Below, in pieces: positions 8,620 to 17,467 of a DNA stretch of 57,835 bases. Below the pieces are notes generated by a model that was not told the DNA's origin, did no database searches, and saw nothing but the letters and a program-made list of their open reading frames with translations. The stretch is from a bacterium (GTDB taxonomy: Bacteria; Acidobacteriota; Thermoanaerobaculia; Multivoradales; JAHEKO01): the NCBI GenBank assembly GCA_024224155.1, contig JAAENP010000515.1, positions 1-57,835 of the forward strand, given 5' to 3'. The position numbers were made by a program, and so were the translations under genes. Position 1 is the stretch's first letter. Each line of letters starts with the position of its first letter.

Positions 8620-11553
8620 TCAGTTAGGAGACAGATTCCACCAGATGTGATCACGCAGCGCAACCACAACCTGGTCGGGATCGGAAAGAAAGGCCTTGAG
8701 CTCTTCCTCGGACTCGAAATGGTGCATCATCTCGCGCTTCTGGGAGGCGAACATCGGCGCCGCGAGCGCCTGGGCCAGGGGCGACTGATAACTGCCATCC
8801 TTCATCTTCTGGAAGTTGGCGGGCATGTTGGTGCCGCGCACCCACGACTGCGGATCCTTGATCCACTCGGGCACCCAGTCATGCCGTAGGCGGCCGGGAG
8901 CCAAGAGGAGAGATGGAGCGAGCTCCGCTGCGCTGACCCCTGCCGTTCCCGCTTGAGGTCCTGCCGGGTGGCACTTTGCACACTGCAACATACTGAACGT
9001 CACCCGGCCGACAGCCCGGCTGCGCGCGTCGGCAACCGTTGGCGTCGAAAGAAACGCGTCCCGCTCGTCTCGTGTCTGGAAGTAGGAAACGACGGTATTG
9101 ACTTCCTCGTCCTCGAACCCGAACGTCGGCATACGTACGCCCAGCCAGGGTCTCATGGAGACTTTCGAAGGATCGTGCAAGTAGCCAAACAGCCATTCGC
9201 CCTGGACGCGAGCTCCCTGCGACGCCAGATTCGGCGGCAGCTGACCTACGTCTTCGATCGCCGACTTGATAGCGTGCCCCTGGCCTTCGATCAAATGGCA
9301 ACCCTGGCAGTTGTAACTCGTGATGAGCTTGCGCCCGGCTGCCAGGGCAGCGGCACCCGGGCTCTGGTCAGCGCGCCGGCTCGTTATCACGTAATCCTTG
9401 GTGAAGCCGAGCACATTGGCCACGACGGCTTCGGCCTCGCGCTCCGACATCCCGAAGTCGGGCATTCGGTAGAGCTCCTGGTAGGTCTTGACCGCTTCCT
9501 TGCCCTCGTCCCAGATCCGCGGCTCCAGCATCTTGGTCTTGAGCCAGTCATGCCTCGTATGCGGCACGTCATGCACGTGGCCGAAGTCGAACTGGTGAAT
9601 CGGTTTTGAGCCCTCTTCTGTCAGCTCAACGCCAATCGGTTTGGCGTTCTCGAATCCCTCGACGTCGTGGCAGCCCCAGCAGCCGTACTTTTGAATGGTC
9701 TCCTCACCGAGATAGCTATCTCGCTCACCGTCGTCCATCTTGTCGAGCGCGGCATGACTGGCCTCGATGGTGAGATTGTTCTGGAGATAGATGAGTACGA
9801 GCTCGTCTCGAATGTCGCTGTCCACCTCCGGCAGCGACAGGTTCTCGAACGCGGGCTCCCGGCTCGACAGCAGGTAGGCGGTGATGTCGGCCGCCTCCTG
9901 GTCGGTCAGACGCATGCTCGGCATGCGCGTGTCGAGATTGTACTGCTTGGGATCCTTGATCCAGGCGTAGAGCCAGCCGCTCGAGAGCTTGCTGCCCGCT
10001 CTGATCAAGTTCGGACCGTGCAGGCGGTTGATCTGCGGGAAGAAGTCGTCCCGCTTGGCTTCGGCGTCACGAACATGACAGCCTGTGCAGCCGACCGTCT
10101 CGAACAGCTCCTGTCCGCGCGTCGCATTGCCGGGCGGTGCCGGCAGATACTCGGCCGTCTCGGACTCGCCCCAGAGATAGGCAACGATGGAGCGAATCTC
10201 GGCCCTCTGGCGCTCCAGATTGTCCTCCGAGGTGGTATTGGGCTGGAAGAAGAAATGCGGCATCCAGCTGGTCGGCCTGAAGTCCCGCGGTGCCGAGATC
10301 CATTTGTACGCGAACCCGGGCGAGATCTTGGACGCCACTTTGCGCAGCGAGGGGCCCGGCCGCGGGAGGTCTTCGTAGGCCTCATAGTCGATCTTGTGGC
10401 AAACGTAGCAGCCCATCTTGTTGATCAGCTGACGGCCGGTGTCCTGAAGCTCGGAGCCGGGAGTCCAGAGATTGCCCTGATGACATCCGATGCAGCCGGC
10501 CTCGGAATACTTCGCAGGGAAGATCGGGCTCTCGAGGTACTTCTGCTTCTTCCAGCCCCACTTCTCGATCCATTCCTTCTCTTGCTCGTCGTCGATCGGC
10601 GAATGGCCGGCGCGAGCAAAATCCGTCGCCCGATCGAGTCCGCCGTGACAGGTCGTGCATCCGAACTCGTTGTACGGATGGGGTGAGCTCGCGCTCAGGA
10701 AGATCTCAGGCCTGGGGTGACTGCGAAACGGCTCTTCCCATTCCTCGCCTTCGAAACCGACGCGCGTAGCCGCTACGTGACAGGTCATGCAGCGATCCAC
10801 CCGATCCACGTCGGTGAAATTGATGTCGTTGTAGAGGCCGGAGAGGATCACCTGCTCGATCTTGAGGTCCGGGAGAACGAAGTCCATGAAGGGCGCGTTC
10901 AACACGAAGTAATCGATTCTCTTGTCGAGACTCGCCACCTGCTGCTGGAGGTTGTCGTAGCCCGAATGGAGCGCCGTGAGTCGTTGCTCGGCTTCTTCAA
11001 CGCCGCTGCGCTTGCTCTCGATCTCCGCCTCGAGCGACTTCTTCTGCTCGGTAAAGGCCTCCAACTCTTTACGCTCCTCGGTGAGACGGGCGTTCAGGCT
11101 CTCGACCTTCGCTCGGCGCTTGGCGATGCGACCTTCGTTGCCACTCTGCAGCGCGGAGTCGTACTCGAAGCGTTCGGTATCCAACAACGATTTGGTCGTT
11201 CTCGAGCGCACGTCGGCGGCGTAGAGGTTCTTCCCGGTCTTGATCAGCGTCGCAGCCAGCTCTTCGATCTCACTGCGCTTGCCTTCGAGCGATGCTTCTT
11301 CGGCGGCAATATCCTGCTGGATCTGAGCGATCTCGTTCTCGTTGAGCTTTGCTCTTTCGGCTTCCGCCTCCACCACAAGCTGCTGGCGCTCGCGCTCGCG
11401 GAACTCGGCCTGGAACCGCTTCCACGGTTTCGCATAGTCGTCCCAGACCATCCACAAAGTGGTCGCGAGCAACGCTATGGAGCTCCACGCGAAGACCGCG
11501 TTCATGCCGCGGAAGTTGTAGTGCCGATCGGGAGTCTTTTTCGGTGCCGCCAT
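8620..11553 (-). CDS. membrane-anchored octaheme cytochrome c of a b6f-like complex
   Basis: 977 residues. One N-terminal membrane helix (about 17-37) is followed by a long charged coiled coil (about 50-230), then a heme region with eight CXXCH sites at C255, C299, C354, C382, C489, C625, C749 and C858. Spacing is irregular and several units look like fused monoheme cytochrome c domains, each with a distal Met candidate in RMPS, RMPDFG or RMPTFG-like segments. It lies 4 bp after the cytochrome b C-terminal gene in the Rieske-cytochrome b operon, replacing cytochrome f/c1. Its job is presumably to take electrons from the Rieske protein and pass them along a heme wire. I do not recognise a named family for the whole chain. 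Confidence 0.85.
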   Translation of the reverse strand: MAAPKKTPDRHYNFRGMNAVFAWSSIALLATTLWMVWDDYAKPWKRFQAEFRERERQQLVVEAEAERAKLNENEIAQIQQDIAAEEASLEGKRSEIEELAATLIKTGKNLYAADVRSRTTKSLLDTERFEYDSALQSGNEGRIAKRRAKVESLNARLTEERKELEAFTEQKKSLEAEIESKRSGVEEAEQRLTALHSGYDNLQQQVASLDKRIDYFVLNAPFMDFVLPDLKIEQVILSGLYNDINFTDVDRVDRCMTCHVAATRVGFEGEEWEEPFRSHPRPEIFLSASSPHPYNEFGCTTCHGGLDRATDFARAGHSPIDDEQEKEWIEKWGWKKQKYLESPIFPAKYSEAGCIGCHQGNLWTPGSELQDTGRQLINKMGCYVCHKIDYEAYEDLPRPGPSLRKVASKISPGFAYKWISAPRDFRPTSWMPHFFFQPNTTSEDNLERQRAEIRSIVAYLWGESETAEYLPAPPGNATRGQELFETVGCTGCHVRDAEAKRDDFFPQINRLHGPNLIRAGSKLSSGWLYAWIKDPKQYNLDTRMPSMRLTDQEAADITAYLLSSREPAFENLSLPEVDSDIRDELVLIYLQNNLTIEASHAALDKMDDGERDSYLGEETIQKYGCWGCHDVEGFENAKPIGVELTEEGSKPIHQFDFGHVHDVPHTRHDWLKTKMLEPRIWDEGKEAVKTYQELYRMPDFGMSEREAEAVVANVLGFTKDYVITSRRADQSPGAAALAAGRKLITSYNCQGCHLIEGQGHAIKSAIEDVGQLPPNLASQGARVQGEWLFGYLHDPSKVSMRPWLGVRMPTFGFEDEEVNTVVSYFQTRDERDAFLSTPTVADARSRAVGRVTFSMLQCAKCHPAGPQAGTAGVSAAELAPSLLLAPGRLRHDWVPEWIKDPQSWVRGTNMPANFQKMKDGSYQSPLAQALAAPMFASQKREMMHHFESEEELKAFLSDPDQVVVALRDHIWWNLSPN

Positions 11554-11557
11554 GGCT

Positions 11558-12637
11558 TTAGATATTGAAGAAAAACTCCTGAATGTGGACGATGTACTTC
11601 AGATTGAAGATCCAGCGGGCGAACATCTTGATCGGCAAGAGCATCATGGTGAGGAATAAGGTGATACCCGTGTAGTAGCGCGCCCCTCCCATTTCGTCGT
11701 AGAAACGCTTGAAGTACTTCACCTTGGTCAGCGCTACCGGCAAGACAATGAAGTACCCGATCATGAGAAGAATGCCGAAGATCTCTCGCGGCAACCAATG
11801 CGAGGGCAGGCCGACGCCGAGCATCTTGATCCAGATGATCTCCGAGAGATCGATGTTGACTAGGGGCTCGATCTTGTTGATGTCCCAGAATTCGTAGGGC
11901 CCGAAGAAGTTCCAGTTCGGCCCGCGCAGGAAGGTGCCGATGACGATCAACTGCACCCACAAAACGATGTAGCCGAACAGAAAGAGAACAATCTCGGTCT
12001 TGCGTTCTTTGAAAGTGTAGTAGCCGTTGCCCCTGGGATTAGTATCGATATATGGAATCGCCATCAGGCCGACGATGATCAATCCGGGCAGCACCACGCC
12101 GGCCATCCAAGGATCGAAATAGACCAGCATTTCCTGTAGGCCCAGGAAGTACCAGGGCGCCTTCGAAGGGTTGGGCGCCACCGACAGGTTGGCCGGCTCT
12201 TCGAGCGGCGCCTTGAGCACGATCGACCACACCACCATGCCGACGGTGAGGACGACCATGCAGATCAACTCGGAAAAGACCAGGTCCGGCCAGGTGAAAA
12301 CTTTGTCCTCCGATTCACTCTTCTCGAACGTGGGCGCGCCGTTCTCGGTGGACTCGTCGTTTTTAATCGCCTTGTACATGGCCAGCCACCAGAAGTACCC
12401 GGCGAGATAGACCATCATGACGATGGGCACGTTGTCGGGCTTCGCCACGACGCTGCGGAAGTTCTCATCGAGCATGCTGACGCAGAAAAAAAGCGTGATC
12501 AACGCCAGCATGATCCAGCCGCCGGTGCGCGTCCAGAGTTTCTTCATCTTCACCGATGCCACAAAAAGGACGACGGAGAGAGTGAACGAAAACTGGGGAT
12601 ACGAGAGCGTATTGATGAGATTCTTGATGGCTTCCAT
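11558..12637 (-). CDS. cytochrome b C-terminal subunit (subunit IV-like, extended)
   Basis: 359 residues with about eight membrane helices, compared with three in plant-type subunit IV. The core segment PNPSKAPWYFLGLQEML (from about residue 155) is the quinol-site loop equivalent to PEWY, but here it reads APWY (160-163) without the glutamate. Three extra helices precede the core, with a charged loop between, and two helices follow. It pairs with the N-terminal cytochrome b gene 19 bp upstream to make a split cytochrome b, as in b6f and in many bacterial menaquinol oxidoreductases. Together they form the Qo/Qi membrane core. Confidence 0.85.
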   Translation of the reverse strand: MEAIKNLINTLSYPQFSFTLSVVLFVASVKMKKLWTRTGGWIMLALITLFFCVSMLDENFRSVVAKPDNVPIVMMVYLAGYFWWLAMYKAIKNDESTENGAPTFEKSESEDKVFTWPDLVFSELICMVVLTVGMVVWSIVLKAPLEEPANLSVAPNPSKAPWYFLGLQEMLVYFDPWMAGVVLPGLIIVGLMAIPYIDTNPRGNGYYTFKERKTEIVLFLFGYIVLWVQLIVIGTFLRGPNWNFFGPYEFWDINKIEPLVNIDLSEIIWIKMLGVGLPSHWLPREIFGILLMIGYFIVLPVALTKVKYFKRFYDEMGGARYYTGITLFLTMMLLPIKMFARWIFNLKYIVHIQEFFFNI

Positions 12638-12656
12638 GGCTTCTCGGGGCTGGCGC

Positions 12657-13442
12657 CTAGACCGGGCCGGAGATTCCGCCGTCCTTGCGCACGCGCCAGA
12701 AATGCACCGCCATCAAGCAGGCTGCGACGAACGGGATACCCAGGCAGTGGAGAACATAGAAGCGAATCAAAGTGCCGCCGCCGATCGTTCGGCCGGCGAT
12801 CAGTCCGAAACGGGCGTCGCTGCCGACGTGAATCAGTTTCTCCCCTCCCAGGGTCAGAAACGCCGCACCGGGCCCCTCATGGCCCAGCAAGGGCGTCGCC
12901 CTTGCCATGTTGGAACCGACCGTAATCGCCCAGATGGCTAGCTGATCCCACGGCAGGAGGTATCCGGTGAAAGAAAGCAGGAGGGTCAGAACCAGCAGAA
13001 TGACGCCGACATTCCAGTTGAACTCGCGCGGGGGTTTGTACGAGCCGGTCATGAACACGCGGAACATGTGCAGCCAAACCGCAATCACCATGGCGTGGGC
13101 CGCCCAGCGATGGAGCTCGCGCATAATGCCGAAGGCCACAACCTCGCGCAGATCGACCATGTCGAAGTACGCATATTCGACTGTGGGCCGGTAGTAGAAC
13201 ATCAACAACAGGCCAGTGATCGTTTCGACCAGGAACAGGAAGAAGGAGGTGCCGCCCATGCACCAGGTGTAGCTCATCCTCAGACCTGATTTCTTGACCT
13301 TGATCGGATGCAAGTGGAGAACGACGTTCCCCAGCGTCGCCAGCGCGCGCTTGCGGTTGTCGGTCGGAATGCCGACCCGGAAGATCGACTTCCAGATCTG
13401 GGATTTGACGATCGCTTTCTGAAGGTCCTTCAGTTGCTGCAT
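12657..13442 (-). CDS. cytochrome b N-terminal subunit (b6-like)
   Basis: 261 residues with four membrane helices binding two b hemes. Heme ligands are H111/H125 (13 residues between) and H232/H247 (14 between); the 14 spacing in the second pair is the b6f pattern rather than bc1. C61 in SYTWCMGG aligns with the cytochrome b6 cysteine that covalently holds heme c-i, ahead of the conserved [11 protein letters not shown]. An amphipathic N-terminal extension (1-45) precedes the core. It sits between the Rieske and subunit IV genes, all minus strand with short gaps, forming the core of the quinol oxidoreductase. Confidence 0.9.
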   Translation of the reverse strand: MQQLKDLQKAIVKSQIWKSIFRVGIPTDNRKRALATLGNVVLHLHPIKVKKSGLRMSYTWCMGGTSFFLFLVETITGLLLMFYYRPTVEYAYFDMVDLREVVAFGIMRELHRWAAHAMVIAVWLHMFRVFMTGSYKPPREFNWNVGVILLVLTLLLSFTGYLLPWDQLAIWAITVGSNMARATPLLGHEGPGAAFLTLGGEKLIHVGSDARFGLIAGRTIGGGTLIRFYVLHCLGIPFVAACLMAVHFWRVRKDGGISGPV

Positions 13443-13452
13443 AACGCTCCGC

Positions 13453-14079
13453 TCAGCTCACCTCGATAAAGGAGCTCGGATCGTCCCACTGCCCCTGCTC
13501 CCAGAGATACTTCTGTGATTTGTCGACCAGAATCTGACCGTCGTCGGGATCGATCGAGATCTTTGCCCTCTCGAGCGGCCGCGGCGTCGGTCCCTCGAAG
13601 TTGATGCCATTCTTGTAGTAGCCACTGCCATGGCAGGGACACTTGAACTTGTTCTGGGCCTCGAGCCATGCTGGCGGGCATCCCAGGTGAGTACAGATCG
13701 CGATCAAAGCGGTCAGCCGGCCCTCGTTGTTGACGATCCAAACCCCGTTGGCTTCCTTGAAGCGCTCGTCGACCACGCCGGGAGGAAAGTCCTCCGTGTT
13801 ACCGACCTTGAATGAAGTCGGCGGCTCGAAGAGCACGTTGGGGAACATGAACCGCCCGAACGCGGTCATGCATCCGCCGATGGCGGCGGTGAAACCCACC
13901 CAGCCTACGGCGGCCCACGAGAACAACCCGCGGCGGGTGATCTCGGCCCCTTGGGAGGTCGCCTGTGCCGGTTTCGCTGCCGGCACCCTGGCTACCGTCG
14001 CTTTCGGCGACACCGCCGCCGGGGCCGAGGATCCATCCGCCTCGCTAGCGGCGCCTGAACTGCTCTTTTCGTCGGTCAT
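13453..14079 (-). CDS. Rieske [2Fe-2S] protein of the b6f-like complex
   Basis: 208 residues. An Ala/Ser-rich N-terminus (1-45) precedes a twin-arginine motif TRRGLFSW (49-56) and one membrane helix. The cluster-binding loops are CTHLGC (C129, H131, disulfide C134) and CPCHGS (C147, C149, H150), complete for a functional Rieske centre. It accepts the first electron from quinol at the Qo site and passes it to the octaheme cytochrome. It is the first gene of the four-gene core operon, 10 bp before cytochrome b, with a candidate promoter upstream. Confidence 0.93.
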   Translation of the reverse strand: MTDEKSSSGAASEADGSSAPAAVSPKATVARVPAAKPAQATSQGAEITRRGLFSWAAVGWVGFTAAIGGCMTAFGRFMFPNVLFEPPTSFKVGNTEDFPPGVVDERFKEANGVWIVNNEGRLTALIAICTHLGCPPAWLEAQNKFKCPCHGSGYYKNGINFEGPTPRPLERAKISIDPDDGQILVDKSQKYLWEQGQWDDPSSFIEVS

Positions 14080-14140
14080 CGGCTATTCGGACCGCGATCC
14101 CGAACCCCAAAAGAGGGTCAAGACTGTTTCGCGTAGCCGT

Positions 14141-14169
14141 GTTTTACGTGAACCGGCCTGTGCTGTCAA
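14141..14169 (-). promoter_or_regulatory. candidate sigma-70 promoter of the Rieske/cytochrome b operon
   Basis: Read on the minus strand: TTGACA (14169-14164), exactly 17 bp spacer, TAAAAC (14146-14141). The Rieske ATG is about 60 bp downstream. The 199-bp gap separates this operon from the upstream monoheme cytochrome c gene. Confidence 0.45.
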
Positions 14170-14278
14170 GGCGCAGAACGCCTGAGCGGCCGGGTCATTT
14201 CGAGTGGACCCGGACGGTCATCCCAAGCTCGTGCTCGAGCGTCTCCAGCCTGCGGTGCCGACCGCTACCCTGCGTTGC

Positions 14279-14659
14279 CTACTGGAGCGACCGGATGTAG
14301 CCCGCGATCAACAGAAAGTCGGCGTCGGTCAAGGTCGGATTCCCGCCCATGGGAGGCATCTCCACGCCGCGCTCGTTCAGCGGATCGGTCGCCGGCCGGC
14401 CCTTCTTGAGGAACGCGACGAGCTCCTGATCGCTCAGGTTCTGGGTGAACTCGTTATTATGAAGGTCCTTGCCCAGCGCCGGCATACCACCGCCATCGGG
14501 ACCATGGCAGGTGGCGCAGGTGCCCTTGAACAACTCGTGGCCCTGGGCTACCTCGGGCGAGGCTCCCGCGCCTCCACCACCACAAGCGACCAGGGCGACC
14601 AACGACAGAGCGGCGACTCCAACGACAAATCCCGACAGAATCATTCTTCGATCAATCAT
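14279..14659 (-). CDS. monoheme cytochrome c lipoprotein
   Basis: 126 residues from ATG 14659, chosen because AAGGAG lies 10 bp upstream; a start 36 bp further upstream is possible. Signal peptide with lipobox LVAC, a Gly/Ala linker, then a small class I cytochrome c: heme motif CATCH, ALGKDLHNN, and axial Met candidate in VEMPPMGG. It is probably anchored to a membrane in the periplasm. Its location just upstream of the Rieske operon suggests a mobile or tethered carrier between the b6f-like complex and the oxidase (inference), although a separate promoter may drive the Rieske operon. Confidence 0.85.
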   Translation of the reverse strand: MIDRRMILSGFVVGVAALSLVALVACGGGGAGASPEVAQGHELFKGTCATCHGPDGGGMPALGKDLHNNEFTQNLSDQELVAFLKKGRPATDPLNERGVEMPPMGGNPTLTDADFLLIAGYIRSLQ

Positions 14660-14762
14660 CAGTAGCTTTCTCCTTCGGCTAACGTACTCGTTCATTATCC
14701 ATCAAAGGAGCGAAACCGGCGAGCATCGCTCGGGGCTCTCGGATTCGCCCGCAAGAGGGTGG

Positions 14763-15671
14763 CTAGAGAATCACCTTGCCTTTGGATTTGACGACGAAAA
14801 CGGGGCACTCGGCCTCTCTGATCACCTGCTCCGCCGTACTCCCCACGAGCATCCGCTCCAAGCCGCTCAGGCCGTGGGTGCCGATTGCCAGCAAGCCAAT
14901 GTCGTTCTCTCTCGCGTGGTCCAGAATCTCGCTAGCCACCCGACCCGAGCGAACCGTTGTGGTGTAGTTGAGGCTCTTGGAAAGGGTCTCTGTCGCCAGC
15001 TTGGCCAGTGCTTGCCGCGCGCGCTCCAGCCGCTCCATCACCACATCCGATTCCGAGGGAACGTAGAAGTACGGATAGGGAATCTCCTCGGTGACGTGGA
15101 GCAGCTCGAGACCGGCATGGTAGAGATGTCCGAGCTTCTCCGCGTACCGAATCGTCAGCTCCGAAGCCTCGGAGAAATCCACCGGTACCAGGATTTTGCT
15201 AATGCTCTCTTCCTTGACACTCGTCGCGTCCGCGCGAACCGTGAGTACCGGGCAGGAAGCGTGACGGGTCACAGCCTCGGCGACACTGCCCAGGAAGAGC
15301 CGGGCCGGACCCCGGCGTCCGTGAGTCCCCATGACGATCAAGTCCGGGTCGATCTCCTCGGCATACGCGAGAATGACGCTGGGTGCCGAGACGCCGCGTC
15401 GCTTGATCTGGTGCAGTGTCAACATCTCGCGACCCTGCTGCTTGAGCAATCCCGCCATGTTCGAGTCGGCGATCTCGAACAGGTGGCGAAAGACCTCCTC
15501 GGAACCGGGGAACTCCTGCTCGGGATTATTCGGATCGAACTCATGCAGCACCACAGCGTGGAACATGTAGAGCTCGGCCTCCAGACGCTCGGCCAGGAAC
15601 AACGCCCGACCGAAGGCCGCGTCGGCCGACTCGGAGAAATCCGTCGGAAAGAGAATCTTCTTGATCTTCAC
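14763..15671 (-). CDS. tandem universal stress protein (UspA), two domains
   Basis: 302 residues made of two UspA domains. Each has the ATP-binding signature: GTHGRRGPARLFLGSVAE in the first and GTHGLSGLERMLVGSTAE in the second (pattern G-2x-G-9x-GS/T), so both appear nucleotide-binding. It starts in a 4-bp ATGA overlap with the upstream Usp gene. Universal stress proteins are cytoplasmic and induced under redox and energy stress; the position between two respiratory operons and a NarL-type regulator fits a redox role (inference). Confidence 0.9.
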   Translation of the reverse strand: MKIKKILFPTDFSESADAAFGRALFLAERLEAELYMFHAVVLHEFDPNNPEQEFPGSEEVFRHLFEIADSNMAGLLKQQGREMLTLHQIKRRGVSAPSVILAYAEEIDPDLIVMGTHGRRGPARLFLGSVAEAVTRHASCPVLTVRADATSVKEESISKILVPVDFSEASELTIRYAEKLGHLYHAGLELLHVTEEIPYPYFYVPSESDVVMERLERARQALAKLATETLSKSLNYTTTVRSGRVASEILDHARENDIGLLAIGTHGLSGLERMLVGSTAEQVIREAECPVFVVKSKGKVIL

Positions 15672-16708
15672 GACACACCACCTTTGTCAGCAGTCTTTAC
15701 GTTCTCAGCACTAGGCTCGCGCCAACGGGGCTCGGTCTGCTCGATCACTGCTTCAGCCACCGATGCCCCCAGGGCGATCTCGGGAGGGATGAAGAGGACG
15801 GCACAGCCGGCCTCGGTCGCAACGACTCTGGCGACGCTACCGAGGAGCGCTCGCTCGACGCCGCCCTGGCCGTGAGTACCCAGAACCACCAGGTCGGACT
15901 GAAATTGCTCGGCTGCCTGGAGAATCTCATCCGCCGGACGGCCCACGGCAATCCGCGACGAAAGCTGCGCTGAACAGGTTCCGGCTGCCTCTCGACCGAA
16001 CCGCGTCAGCTCTTGGGTTGCGAACTTCTCGAGCTGATCCGATGAGAACGGCTCGGACAGCGAGAGCAGAAGCTCGCTGACCGCGAAAAACAGCTCGACC
16101 TTCGGTGCGGGAACGCCGATCTGCAGAAGGAAGCCGAGCCCACACTCGAGTGCGTCACCCGAAAGAAGCGAGAAATCGACCGGCGCAAGCACCCGCTCGA
16201 TCGGAAACCTCCAATCTCCGCGAACCACCAGAACCGGGCACTTGGCCTGACGCAGAATCCGGTCCGCCGTGCCTCCGAGGACCTTCGCGAAGCGACCTCT
16301 CTCCGAGGCGCCGATGACGATGAGTTCGGCACCGAGCCTGTCCGCGTTGTCCAAGATGACGCGATGCGGAGTTCCCGACTCGACCCGTGACTCCATCGCT
16401 ACCGTGATGTCCAGGCGCTCGATCTGTGAGATCAGCTCGGCGCGCTGCATCTCGGACCACTTCCGGTAGAAGTCCGACTCCGCCCAACCCGTGCCGAACC
16501 GCGGTACCAGTGCATCCAACGGCAGTGAGTGCACGATATTCAACCGGCCTTTGACGGCGCGAGCCACGTCGAGCGCCGCGCCGACAACCACGTCGCTACC
16601 CTCCAGCAACGAGGTCCCGACAACTACGGTCTCGATGGGCTTGAGGGCAATCCGGGCACGCCGCCCCTCGGGTCTCGGCTGGTCCACAACAGGCTCCTTC
16701 CTCCCCAT
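15668..16708 (-). CDS. tandem universal stress protein (UspA), two domains
   Basis: 346 residues, a second tandem UspA protein. The N-terminal domain ends with GASERGRFAKVLGGTADR and the C-terminal one with GTHGQGGVERALLGSVAR, both close to the ATP-binding consensus. The protein has an extra Arg-rich N-terminal tail and a C-terminal tail after the second domain. It overlaps the downstream Usp gene by 4 bp. The pair diverges enough in sequence not to be a recent duplication. Confidence 0.88.
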   Translation of the reverse strand: MGRKEPVVDQPRPEGRRARIALKPIETVVVGTSLLEGSDVVVGAALDVARAVKGRLNIVHSLPLDALVPRFGTGWAESDFYRKWSEMQRAELISQIERLDITVAMESRVESGTPHRVILDNADRLGAELIVIGASERGRFAKVLGGTADRILRQAKCPVLVVRGDWRFPIERVLAPVDFSLLSGDALECGLGFLLQIGVPAPKVELFFAVSELLLSLSEPFSSDQLEKFATQELTRFGREAAGTCSAQLSSRIAVGRPADEILQAAEQFQSDLVVLGTHGQGGVERALLGSVARVVATEAGCAVLFIPPEIALGASVAEAVIEQTEPRWREPSAENVKTADKGGVS

Positions 16709-16810
16709 TCCAGCCTATGAGGGCACAGCCTGTCGTTCACCACCCGGCCTGACGGGAGAGGCCCCCACCCTGCCGGGCGGCAGTCAACCTGGACGCGTCA
16801 AAGACCGGTT

Positions 16811-17467
16811 CTATTCCGGCGTCGGAGGCTCTACCAGCCGGTGCTTCAGGGCGTAGGCCACGACTTGCGCGCGGTTGTGAAGATGTAGCTTATCGAGGAT
16901 GTTGCGGACGTGGAACTTGACCGTGTTCTCGCTGATCCCGAGTTGTTTGGCCAGCCGCCGGTTGGTGGTCACACCATCAACCATGAGCTCAAGGACTTCC
17001 TGCTCGCGCACGGTGAGCGCGTCCGGGTCGTCGCTCTTCTTACCGGCCGGCCGCGCGAACTCGTCAAGGAGCTTGCGCGCCAGCGAGGGGGTCAGAGCGG
17101 GCTCGCCGCGCCCGACCGCTCCGAGCAGCGAGAAGAACTCGTCCGCCTCGAGGTCCTTGAGCAGGTAGCCCTTGGCCCCCGCCTTGATGGCCTCGAACAA
17201 GCTCTCATCGTCATCCGAGGCCGTCAAGATGACGACCTTGATCTCGGGTAGCTCCGCGGCCAGGTGCTTGGTCGCGGCGAGGCCGTCTACCTCGGGCATC
17301 GCCAGGTCCATGAGCACGACGTCGGGTTTGAGCTCCCAGGCTTTTTCCACGGCTTCGCGGCCGTTGCTGGCCTCACCCACTACTTCCAGCTCTCGGGCGA
17401 TCAACAAGCTGCTCAGGCTCTCCCGAAACAGGGCATGGTCATCGGCAATCAGAATCCGCATCTTCAT
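16811..17467 (-). CDS. NarL/FixJ-type response regulator
   Basis: 218 residues. Receiver domain with acidic pocket DD (9-10), phosphoacceptor D54 in VLMDLAMPEVDG, and the conserved Thr/Ser and Lys (TASDD, KGYLLKD). C-terminal LuxR-type helix-turn-helix: LTVREQEVLELM then NRRLAKQLGISENTVKFHVR. It begins in a 4-bp ATGA overlap with the histidine kinase gene, so the two form a cognate pair. Likely targets are the neighbouring stress and respiration genes, but no operator can be assigned from sequence alone. Confidence 0.93.
   Translation of the reverse strand: MKMRILIADDHALFRESLSSLLIARELEVVGEASNGREAVEKAWELKPDVVLMDLAMPEVDGLAATKHLAAELPEIKVVILTASDDDESLFEAIKAGAKGYLLKDLEADEFFSLLGAVGRGEPALTPSLARKLLDEFARPAGKKSDDPDALTVREQEVLELMVDGVTTNRRLAKQLGISENTVKFHVRNILDKLHLHNRAQVVAYALKHRLVEPPTPE

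Noticed and set aside
16740-16800. GC-rich hairpin between the Usp and response regulator genes as a terminator
   Set aside because: CTGCC/GGCAG forms a short stem but there is no T run on either strand, so it was not annotated.
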